A DNA stretch of 64,000 nucleotides from Rhinopomastus cyanomelas (Eukaryota > Chordata > Aves > Bucerotiformes > Rhinopomastidae). Positions 42,701 through 54,700 of this stretch are shown here, one piece after another. Each line of letters begins with the position of its first letter. Positions within the stretch are counted from its first letter, which is position 1. The position numbers and the translations under genes were made by a program. Location of the stretch: NCBI GenBank assembly GCA_013400115.1, contig VXBP01004622.1, positions 310,001 through 374,000 of the forward strand. Direction: 5' to 3'. Under the pieces are notes generated by a model, which saw nothing but the letters and a program-made list of their open reading frames with translations, made no database searches and had not been told where the DNA came from.

Positions 42701-45700
42701 ATATTCTACAGATGTAAAAACACACTTGCTCTAATACTCATTTTGAAATAAAAACAACATCCAAAGAAGAGCTTGGCCAGCTTAAAATTACTGTCATCAG
42801 TGTTCTCTAGAACCATTATTACATCCCTTAAATAGGTTTCACTCCAGAAAAACATTTATTGAAGGCTGAGCTCATCGATTGAGATGGGTCAGGGAGCACA
42901 CATTTTAAGGGGAAAACTGCAGCTGCAGCACATGCAAACAGCTCCTAAGCACAAGCAAAAAGCCCCAACAGGTGGGCACAGAGCAGAAGCAGCAGTGAAA
43001 CAATAACTCTAGGAGGCAAGATCAGAGGAACTCGGTCACAGAGCCAGGACAGTCCTGGAAGTCCAACAACCTGTGCTTGCCAGGCGGAAGTGGGGCAGTA
43101 GTGAAGGGATATCCAGGGAGAATATCAGTCCAGAGAGGAAAGAGAAAAGCCAAGGTGTTGAACAACAGGACTGTGCTGTGCAAGCTGGAGATCCATCATC
43201 AGCTGACGGAAACAGTCAAAGTGGGAAAGGAAAGCTGGGCAGCAGAAATTCTGTGAAGAAGAGATCTTCCACCCTGGGTTGGGGTAACAAAAGAATCAAA
43301 AGGCTGAGCTGACTCTCCCTACTGCTCCCCAATAATGAGGCAGAAGCACAAGGAGAGCAAGCTCTCCTGTGGGCCTGGTGCCAGTAGCTCCATGAAGCTT
43401 TCCTTGCTTGTTCTAAAGAGAGTTGCACAACGTGAGGTTTATGAATAAGTTGCCTGATGGCGTCCTGTGTGCACAACAGCTCCTACCAGCAGAGCAGTAT
43501 TTGTGGGAAATGCTAGGAAGAGTGTCTAAGAGAGATAAAGCCTTCAAGCTGCCAGCCTTCATTTCCAGCTTGTCAGAGCAAGTCTTACTTGAAGTCAGCA
43601 GCCTGGAATGAAGAGAATCTGGCATTTGTGCATGTATGTATGGTGCAGCCAGCCAGGGCGGAGTGGCTGACTTTAATCATACTTTCCACAACTGGGGGGG
43701 GGTGGGGGGGGGGCAGTGGCAAAGTACAGTGAGTGATGGCCCTTATCTGCTCTATACTCACAAATTCCTCCTCTTTGACTTTGTATGTCAAGCCTGACCT
43801 CTCTTCCTGCTTCCACTAGCCTTGAGAGGAGGAGGGGAAGGGTGAGCACAAGGAACTGGAATGTGGAGTCCTTCACATTCTCAGGATTCCTGGGGTCTGT
43901 GACAGGCAGCACGAAGGCAGCACACAAGTGTCTGGTGATGTGACAAATTCCACATTCTGGAGAATCCCTGGAACAGCTGATGGCTCATGGGAGTAGCTAC
44001 ATAGAAGAAACCACCTTTCCCTGCAAAGCTGAACCCCACAATCCACTAATCCAAGTGCTAATCTGTTAGTACTCCAGCTCACCTGCTGGATGATAACCTT
44101 TGTGTCTAGTGCACACATTTTAAAGTTGTTTCTTCAGCTGTCTTTTGCCAGTTTAGGTCTCTTCTGAGGAAAAGATATAAATCAATAATGCACCTAAAAA
44201 TATGAGTTTGCACTCGCAAGTGCCAAGCTGTTTGAAACCTCTTTAACAAGAGTGCCAGTAGGGTATAAAACAGGAGTAAAGCTCCAGAATTGTTTAATCC
44301 AGCTGTGCACGACAGTGTCAGCAACAATACTGTAAAGAATTCCCATTCAAACCACTTCTGGTTGCCTTCTACCCTCACGGTGAGGCTACAGTTCCCTAAA
44401 TCACATGGAGCTTCAATTCCATGTAGAAATAACCTCTTCGAGTTTCTATGGCAGGATGGCAATTCCTAAATTTTGTTTACTTGAGTGCCACTACTGGTGG
44501 TGACAGCAACAGCAGCTACAAATTGCAGGAACCTGCCTGCGTGCCCAGAAAGGGCTCACGGCCAGATCCAGCCTCTCATCCAGCCTCCTGCACGAAAGGT
44601 TTTGGCAGCAAAACTGATTCCTTCTCCCCTACCCTTTTGGTCAGTCTCAGACACTGCAACACGGTAACCTTGGCCTACTAACCGCACACACCTTGCTGGA
44701 GAATCCCACAAAGCCCTTTGAACCTTTAGACCCATGGAAATGCAGTTTAGAATTGGGCATCACTGCATCCTCAGCTGGGCAGGAGTCCTTCTGTTGGTGT
44801 CTCAGTCTTCTACAAATGGTAAAACTCAGAGTAGTGGCTCCAGAGACAGCAAAACATCCCAGACATGAGTGTCCAAGTGGATCCCTCTGACTTGGGCTCT
44901 TGCTCTCTGCTGTAACATCCAGCCACTCCACGGGCTGCTTCAGCAAGGAGAACAGACACCAGTGTCTCCTGGCTCAGAGTCTAGGCACTCATCCCAGCGC
45001 TCTGTCCCAGGATTTATTGGGGCCTCTCAATTCCTGCCCTGATACCACACTAATGAGCAGTAACGACGCAAACACTGCCTGGGCAGATGGTTACTGCACT
45101 GCTTAGGAGTTGTAAGAAGTATTAGAGCCTGGGAATCCCCATTACAAGAAGTGGAGATAGTGTATTATGTTTGTAAATCTTCATAAAGCCAAAATTCAGA
45201 AGATAACTAATTATCATTTCTGTTCCAAACAGCTGGCCTAGCTCCACAGCCACAGGCTGGGAAGTTTTAGTGCCAATCAGCCCACACACCAGGGCACTGC
45301 AGTCCCTGAGTGTGACTGCAGAACCTTCTAGCAAAAACAACATTCAAGGATTGGAAAACAGTAGCGTAAAGAAGAGAGGGGCTACGCAAGCTGTCATTCC
45401 CAGAGTGTTATGTTACAGACACTGCTCAAGGTGAAAAGAGCACAGAATGCGCCCTCGGAGGTACCAAAGTCCCAGGCTGCTGTAAGTTGACCCTGACAGC
45501 TGCCATTACTGGGGTGCAGCCCATCCTCTCTCCCCAGCTGTGCTTGTCCTGTCCATCTCCCTCCTCAGTACTGGGACCGAGATCTGTCCAGCTCTGTGAT
45601 GAGACAGCTCAGTGAACTAAACAAACAGAAAACTCTTTTCTTCTTGTTTTTTCTTATCATTGCTCTCCAAATGTTGTTTCCAGTGATTCACCACAGGGCC

Positions 45701-48700
45701 ACAGGTACAAGCAACACTACAGGCAAACCAACTGAAATAGAAGCTTACCTTAAATACTGGGGGAATCCTGGCACACAAGTAAAAAGAGGGCATTTCACTG
45801 AGAGTGATGTGGACAGAGCTCTAGGACTCCCTGGATGCTGCTTCATCCCCTACCCCTTACACATACACCACACCTTAAAACCTTGAGAAGTGATGCACTT
45901 GCCTTATCACCACAAGGAGCTATTGGGACAAGCCCAGGAGTGACACTACAGGCTGCACTGTTCTGCAGTCAGGAAAGCAGCAATATAAACCCCCAACGTG
46001 ACATGTGTGTATATATATGTCACAGCACATTTGCCAGCAGAAACAAGCCCTGCTAATACAAAAACACTGCGAGCAACTGACACTCGCTGGCAGGTTCCTT
46101 AGCAAGAAGAGCTGATGAGACTGGACTCTGAGTGCAGACACACAGGAAGGGGAAGCGCCCTCCACACACTCATCAGCTTGTGACAGTTACTGACCCAAAT
46201 GAACCTGTGCATCCCCTATCACTCTGCACATCTCACTCCAGCCCACACTAAACCCCAACCGATTTTCTACCCTAACGAGCACTGTGTCACATTTGTGTTG
46301 TCTAACCCTCAGCTCAGATAAGTGGTTTGCAATTAAGATAATTTGGTTTGAGGCCAGCAGAGGTATGGCCTGAAAAGCACTTTTGAGAGTTCAGTGTAGT
46401 ACTAGAAAGATTACACCAGAGGCCTGCACTGATCAGAACAGAAGGCCAGGTACCACATCAACAGCTTGTAGACTTTCCTACCAAAACTTGCCTCTCCAGC
46501 CCATGCAAAATGAATCATAGAATTATTAGGGATTGGAAGGGACCTCAAAAGGTCATCTAGTCCAATCCCCCTGCAAGCAAGATTTGTCACAGCAACACTT
46601 TTCCTTGGGAAGTAACAGCTGGGTCATGCAATGCTCAGAGACGATTTCTTTCCAGACACATGCACTCAATGTGCAGCAGCACTGGTTTTCTTCCACTCAG
46701 GTGGCAATGAGATCCTTTCACAGGCACTACCTACTTCTGATGGCAAACAATTTGTGTTTCAGCAAACACACACTCAGAGACAAACAGCCAACTTACCTGA
46801 AGGCTCAAGACACAAATTAACAGTTACGTGATCTCAGCTTTTGAGTTCTATGGAATTCAGCATGGACACAGTTCAGGAGCCACTTTGCAGATTTTTCCCT
46901 CTGTTTGGAGCTGAACTAAGAGAGGGGTTTGGAGAGCAGTGGTTGCTAGGGCCGGCAGGTGCTGCCCTCTGTCCCCACCTAGATACCAAATCAGACACTT
47001 GGCAACCGTTCAGGTTTCATTTAAAGAGACAGAACACCCCCTTGCGCTCTGCAAGTTCTTTGCATAGAGAACTACACATCTCTTGCAACACTTCCTCTTC
47101 ACATGGTGCCCTCATGGCCAAGCTGCCACAGCAGCACAGGAGCCCTCCCCTCATCCCTACACTCACTACCTGCCAGGCTCTCGGCTCCAGACATCCTCTG
47201 CTCTGGCAGCTCTCACTGACACAATCAAGGTTTCAAGGCAGCCACTGTTTACAGTGATCTCCAGGAAGAGCAGCTCATCTTTTGAGGCTAAATGAGTCTT
47301 TATTTTATCTCCTTTATGCTTCTTCCTTGTATCAAGACACAACTACCACAAATCAGATCATACTTGAGATGAATAATGTCTGAAAGCTTTAACCAAATAT
47401 ATAAATGGCCCACAACCATCAACCCATGAATTCTTTAATTATATCAGGAAAAAAGAAGATGATGTGCTCATATCATTACGTCACCATGTGTTTTTCTTCA
47501 ATGTTCTAGGGAGTGTAACACACTTGGTTTAGAAACACCTCGTAAAAGCGCATAAATAATCCCTTCTATTACCCCAGATTGCTCCCAGCTTTCTTTAATC
47601 CGTGCATAAACAGCCATGAGAGCTCTGGTCCGTGAATCGAGATGACATCTCTTCCAGGATCTTAAAAGGCTGCATTTTAAGGCAGCCATCATCTTACTGA
47701 CAGGCAGCACTATAGTACACTGCTCATGTGTACCACTGTAACAACCAACTTCCTCTCAACCTTTTCTGCCTCTCATGACTTTTTACTCCCTCAAACCTTT
47801 TCAGCTTCCCCTTCTTGGCTTTTACTGACCTCCCACTCCTTTTCGGTCTCTGTTTTTCTTGTTGGTCTTCCAGCCTCCAGTTTTCCCATGCGTTCAGCCT
47901 CTTCTTTCAGACTCCTACCACTTCAGCCAGCAAATAACATGCAAATCCCCTAGAGGTCCTGAACATCTAAGTTCCGTACTCAGTGAACAGTGTCTCGCCT
48001 AGACACATGCAGCTGTACTTTGACTTGTACACCCATGCTGACCAGAAACAAGCCAGCTTCCAGCCAGACATCCTGTAGTTACAACAGCACAGGTTTAAGG
48101 CCAGGGAAACACAGCGGCTCTCGGATTAACTCCAGATCCAGCCAGGACTCTCACAGCCCTGTACCCTTCACTACGCTAACAGAGGTAAAGAAGTAAAGAG
48201 CAAGAAATTCTGAGATGGTAAAAGTCAGCATTTCAGAGCAACAGTTTTGTAAGGTTAAAGGGTGATGCAAACCCCCACCGTGTTTGTTTAAGCAAATAAT
48301 AGATGTTCTCCCTTTGCTAACAGCTCCACACACCACTGTTCCCAGCTCCTATCCACCTGTGCTACCCAGACAGGAGATCAGCAAGATTTAAGTCACAAAT
48401 CAGGCACACAGAAACACACTCTGCAGAACTTCTGACTCCCTCCCCCTACTTTAAGGGTGACGAATCCCTGCACAAATAAAACAGGGACTTTGGAAGTCAT
48501 GTATTTTGTATTTGCCCTCATTTCCACACAAGACCATAAGTTTTACTTTTTGCTTTCAAACACAACTGGTGCCAGAAAACCTTGTGATTTTAGGAGCAAG
48601 CAAAAATATTCATTGTGAATGCACTGTTCAAAATGCAGCACTGGATTTACTTGAGAAGTGCGATGGGTACAGGTTTTTTTGTTTGCTGTTTTTGGAAAGG

Positions 48701-51700
48701 TGCAAGAGATATAAAAGCAGTTCTTCCTTCTACATTACTGTGCTTTTCCAGGAATCAGATAGCTCTGAATCTTCTCTTCCAAGCTGCAATATTTTTTAAA
48801 TTACGTGGTACTTGGTAGCTCTGAAGGAAAACACGAGAGAACTGACCACAAAATTCAGGAATGCACAAATTCAAAAAGGAGGATCTGAAATAACTTCAAA
48901 AGTTACATTTTACCAGTCTGAACACTCTTCCCACACTGTCCCTTCACATGGGAGTCAGGCACGCTCAGCTGCCCCCGCTTCATTCCCAACTGAGCAAACC
49001 AATGGAGAAACTCTCTTGTGCTGCACCGAGTGCACTTGGTGTTTGCTCAGTTCTCCAGAAAACAAGCTGGAGCACAAACCATGCTGTCATTGTAAAAAAC
49101 AATCTGCTGTTATTATAATCTCTATAGGTATAATGGGTGGGATAAAAGGTGCCTGAGAAAATAATGTACTAACACAGAGCAGCAGACAAACAGTCATGAA
49201 AAGGCAGAAAACTGCTCAAACTGAACTTGGGTGCTCACGTAAAGCAAAGCAAAAGAAACATCTGTTTTGCTAAGTTTCAGCTCTGTCAGGGAGAGAATTC
49301 CTGGCTTCCTGGTGCAAAGGTGTGGCTTTCCCCCCCCAGCTGCAGAATAGGCAATCCTGAACAGACTCCAAAAATCTTAAGAGCATAAGACAACCTGTTA
49401 TTTAAAACAACAAGATGTGTGGACAGAGAACAAGGCTTCTTGGTCTCTAATTTGGACCTCCAGAAAATAACCAGCCATAACTCTGTGCAACAATCTTCTC
49501 TCTCCTCAAAACTGCACTGCTGGACACATTGGCCTGCACTGCACACCGAAACTCGAACTGCGCAAATACCTCTTGTAAGACAACGTTGTGCCATGGTACA
49601 AACACCTATCAATTCTCAGCTTAAAAAATAAATGTTGATTATAGTGTGCTGCCTTGTAATGTGTGGAACTGCATATTTTAGTTATTAAAGTTAGCAAACA
49701 AGTCTGGCTGTTGAAAGTTATTTCCCTGAGTAAACAATGAGTCAGTGTGGGCTGTATAATGTACAAGTTATTAGTTACTGTTAGCAAGTTTCAAAAACTC
49801 AACTCACTACACTACACAAAGACATACTTCAGAATGGAAAAATAGTTTTCCTCCTACTTCTGTGGTTCCAGTTGTACTGCTGCAGTGGAATTTCATTTTC
49901 TGAAAAGCTAAACAGATCCCTATCTCCTTATTACATAAGTGGACATCGACTGAACAGGACCCTTCAGTCATGAACAATAAGCACAGTGAGAGCTGAGTTC
50001 ACCCTCTTTTCTGTTCTCTGTCACTATAACTCTGAAGCAAAAGCTGTTTTGGACAGGAATATCCCATCTAGACCAGACATCAGGAGGTAATGAGAACAGA
50101 CATAAAGACAACCATAAAATATTGGTACAGAAGGAAAAAAAAAAGAGGCAATTGTGAGCTCACCAAAATCCTCTGACAAACACTTGGCCTCTAGTTGAAT
50201 TACAGCTCCTTCAGTAATCCTTCTCTTCATTAGTAAAGTGGTGGAACAGACCTGACGATGGTCAGCTGGCAGCAGGCACCACATCACTCTAACTAATGAA
50301 ACACCACCTCAGCTCCTCAGACACAAAGGTTTCCCTGAAGCCTTGAAACCACTACAAAGGCTCTTCTCCAGCTACCTGGATGCGCTGTCTCCAAGATTAG
50401 GACCACATCTCTGTATTAACTTTTGTAAGGAGGAAACCTCTGGTCAGGGGTAAGAAAACAGTGCAAGGAAATAGTGGAGTATTTCCACCCTAAGCTTTTT
50501 CTAATCAAGTGCCTTCAAAAGTAATTGCCAACAGATATTTAAAGGCCTTTTGTAGCAGCTCTAACTTACAAGGTCCAGCCTGCATGCAAACAGCAGGGCT
50601 GAACACCACCACAGCTGTGGTTTTACCCACATGTATCTTCTCACTCAGCAGCAATTTTAGAAAAGTCATGAAGAAAGAAAAACCATTCTGCTTAGGACAG
50701 AGTGGATGGAGGATTTTTTCCCTTCTCTCTCATTCATAGACTCTGTTTCCTGTCAAAAATCAGCATGTTTTGATGTAATACTCTTTGCCGCCAACAGTGA
50801 CACGGCCCACTTGGTAACGAAACTTCCCAGCTGCTGCAGGCTGCTCTATCTTCACCTCCAAGACCTCACCACCTAGTAGGCAAATACTGCAGCACTCCCA
50901 AGGTACTGCCAAGTGCTAAAATTCTACATCAATTTATTATCAGCTGCTCAAATGAATTACAGGAAGGGTGGTGGCTAAGCTGGACCAAGGTCAATGCACT
51001 GGTTAAAGGGCTGCAAGTGTCCCAGTGAAGAATAGCTAGCTGGTCATTCACATATGACCAAGTGCCTTCCTACAGAAAAAAGCTGCCAGGGAGAGCTACC
51101 CATGCATGCAAGAATGTCCCAGGAGTTCTAAACACTAATCTCTATCACCTTCCAGTACAGGAATTTAATGTAGGACAGACTGCACTGAAGAGATGTATTA
51201 ACAGAAAAGGGACTGACCCTACGGCTCCTTGTTGTACTGAAGAGTATTTAAATAATGCAGGGCAGGGCTTTGAGGAGTACTGGACCTTCTGCCCCCACAG
51301 AACATGACTCAGTGGCAACAAATTACTTGATATTTCTCCTTCTGCCATAACAAGCCTTGTTAGCCTTTTGCGTTTACTTCTACCGCTCGCTTACATCTTT
51401 ATTAATGCTTTCTGGGAAGAGCTGGCCACCTACTCCACTAATGCATCAAGAAGTATGCAGAGGAGGGCATGAAATACAGAGCAGGATGTTTTCCAGCAGA
51501 GATCATTCAATCCAGGCAGCAGCACAGCGAACGTGGCTCCCTCCAGGCAGACAAGATAACTGTGCTGCAATCTTCCAGAAAGACAACCCATGCAAACCTC
51601 ATCCACCAGGAAAGGTGACAGAAGGTCAAATGTCTGGTTCCTGTTGAAAGCAGGGGTAGTGATCCTAGTCACAGACAACCACATCACTCACAAGTCGGTT

Positions 51701-54700
51701 ATAAAGCAGTGTATAACAGAATAAACCCCATGACAGAAGACAAACACTGGCAATTGCTTTATGCCAGTAAAAAGCATCACTACCAATGGAGCTACCCAAT
51801 CCCCACCTGATCCCAGCCATTTCTCCCCACCTCACTGTATTCTCTGTGCAGAAGACAACTGGGTGCTCACATACGCGCTGAGCTGGGTCACTGCTCCTGA
51901 TAAACCATTTCTTTCTGTCTACTCTGTTTTAACTCTGATCACTCCCGTGCAGTTAACCACATGTGAGTGCCATTGATACAGGTAAGCCAAAACGCACAAT
52001 ACAAACAGGTTTTTCCCCACAGCAACACTTTAGAAACATAGAACTAAGCCTTTATAAGTTATTCAGCTCCTATGAAAGGACCAGTGATTTAGTTACCTTT
52101 GTGTCAGTTACAGAGGGCAGTAGGACACACCATGCTCAGGACTACCCGCCACACTTTGTTCTCTCCACCTCCTTTTCTGCAGTGCCAGTAACATGCTGCA
52201 TTTTCCTAAATATAAATTTGTCCTACAGAAGACACCAGTGATTTGAAAGCACCTTGTGAACAGCCTTCACCTGTTACACTTTCTAACTGCGAGGCAAGGT
52301 GCCCTGGCCCAGTGATCCTGAACACCTTGCATGCTGGAACTATTCAAAACTGGCAGGAAAGAGCCAAGGGGGGGGGGGGGCAATAGACTGAAACGCTCAA
52401 GAGCTGAAGCTCAAATGCTGCTCTGTGACCGTGGCCAGCAGCTGCAGTTTGTTTCTCTCACATTTGGTGCAGACTGTCCTTTCTGACAGCAGAAGAGGAA
52501 TCTGTACAGTTCCTAGAAAGCAGGCAGCTCCCAATACAGTACAACTGGGTTCTGCAGCAGTGTGACACAGCTAACAGCAGGAAAATCCTGAACGTCTGAG
52601 TGTGCAATAACTAACAGCAAAGAAAGAGCAGGTGTATTAGAAAAGGGAAGGAAAAACCTGGCACAGAAAGCAGTAAGACCAACGGGGACCCCTGAGAGGG
52701 AGCTAGAGAAGTTGTGGTGTTTGTCAACATCTCCACCTAGACAGGACTGAACCCACTGAGTGTTCATAGGGACAGGGCAAACAGGAATAACTCCAGTACA
52801 AAGGCACCAGCCACAGCAAGAGAACCCTGGCAGTACAGGAATGTGTAGAACAAGTTGAGGAGGCACCGGGAGCCCTTGGTGATCCAGTGAAAAAAATAAA
52901 GTATCTTTTACACGGCATGAATAATTTTGTCTGGATCTATACAATTTTCTTACAGATACTATAAATTCTGAAAACTCATCAATCACAGGTTTCTGTGCTG
53001 TTAGTTACTCCACACTCCAGGATCCTGAGTCACTTGGGATCTCTCACTCAGTGTATTATTATTCCAACATTTTTTTCTTTAAAAACAAAAGATCTCTCCT
53101 TTATGTCATAGGTTAGGGTAGCACGCAGAGAGCCCAGCACTCCATGCAGAGAGCCCAGCACTCCATGCAGAGAGCCCAGCACTCCACAGATCCCTGACAG
53201 GCAGAAGACAAGATTTCTATTTACACAAGCTCTCCCTAAAACACAGGATTATATCCAGTATCGAAACTGAAAATCCCTAACCGCTGTTCTGACAGCGGTT
53301 GCCATACCAGGGCCTACTGTAGAAATTAAGAACTCATCAGTTCTGTCACCCTCAGGCAGTTTTTAAACGAATTTTGAGAAGGTGCAGACAACTGGTAATT
53401 GTCTATTGCTCCAAACGAAGAGGAAAGAAAAATGCCTCTGCTTCCCAGTTACTCTAAGATGTGGTTCTGCTTCCAGGGCTTGTCCACCAACCGAGGAAGT
53501 TTTCTCATTTGTCGCTATCTAAAACCAGGCAGCTGCTGACTATTAACAGTTCCGGAGAACTGTCTGGAGAACTGAAGCAACTGTCACAGAAAGAACAAAT
53601 ACCAGAATGAGCCCTGCAGCGTATCTCAGAATCAGTTTTCTTCTGTAACCCTCCCAAATATGAGGACGCAGAGCAAGCCAGCTCACTTGGCAAGTTCAGG
53701 TTACTAGAATGAGATGTTCATTCAGCATGGAGCTGGATTCCTTCCATAAATCACTGTCACTTCGTTAACTCCTGGTATATTAGAAAAGGGAAGGAAAAAC
53801 CTGGCACAGAAAGCAGCAGGACTGATGGAGACCCTTGAGAGGGGTCTAAGCTGGAGAAGTTGTGTTTGCCAGCATCTCCACCCAGACAGGACTGAAACCA
53901 TCGAGTGCTCATAGGGACAGGGCAAAGGGGAACAATTCCGGTATGAAGGCACCAGCCGCAGCAAGAGAACCCCGGCAGCACAGGAATGTCTAGAACAAGT
54001 TGTGGAGGCACCGGGAGCCCTTGGGGAGCACAAGGCGAGAGCTCCTGGTCACATCTGCGGTGCCACGGCCTCGCCGCAGCCCCGGAGCCCCGCGCTCAGC
54101 CGCGCCCTTTCTGCCCCTGTCACGGGCTCCCCTGTACAGGACCAGGATTCACCCCGTTCCCGGCGCTCGGGGAAGCGGTACCGGAGAGTCTGCAGGAGTG
54201 ATATGGAAGAGAAGGAAAGGGACCCGCCGAGCCGCTGCCGGTGAGCGGGAAAGGCGCGACTGCTTCTCCCGACGAAACGTTCAGAGTTTCTGGGAAGGTC
54301 GGTGACTTCGTGAGGAGGGGAAGGAGCGGCGGGTAATGGCCGAGCGGCGGCTGCCGGTGCCGCTCCCCCGGTCCGCAACACCACCCCCCCCCCACGGTTC
54401 CCCGCAGTCCCCCCGGTGGCCATGTGGAGCCCCAGCCCCAACAGCAGAGCCCAGCCATGGGTGACCCCCGACCCCCGCCGGGCCCACCCCCTCGGGTTCT
54501 GCCGCTCCCAGCCCCACTCACCCGCACCGAGACGCGCCGTTGGGGGCCCTGCGGCGGCTCCGGGAGCTGCTGGGCACCGAGCGAGCGGCGGCGGGGGCGG
54601 GCGCNNNNNNNNNNNNNNNNNNNNNNNNNNNNNNCGAGCCGCTAGTGAGCATGTCCGAGCGCCGGGCATGCGCTCCCGACCGCCCCACAGCACCGGCCGC

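Noticed and set aside
44106..44462. 118-codon minus-strand frame rich in leucine and phenylalanine
   Set aside because: No family match and no exon signals; treated as chance.
53121..53186. CRISPR-like repeat array
   Set aside because: Contiguous tandem repeat without spacers in a vertebrate genome.
52637..54025. Interpretation of the direct repeats as LTRs of an endogenous retrovirus
   Set aside because: No TG...CA ends, no primer-binding site or polypurine tract and no retroviral protein in the 0.9 kb between them.
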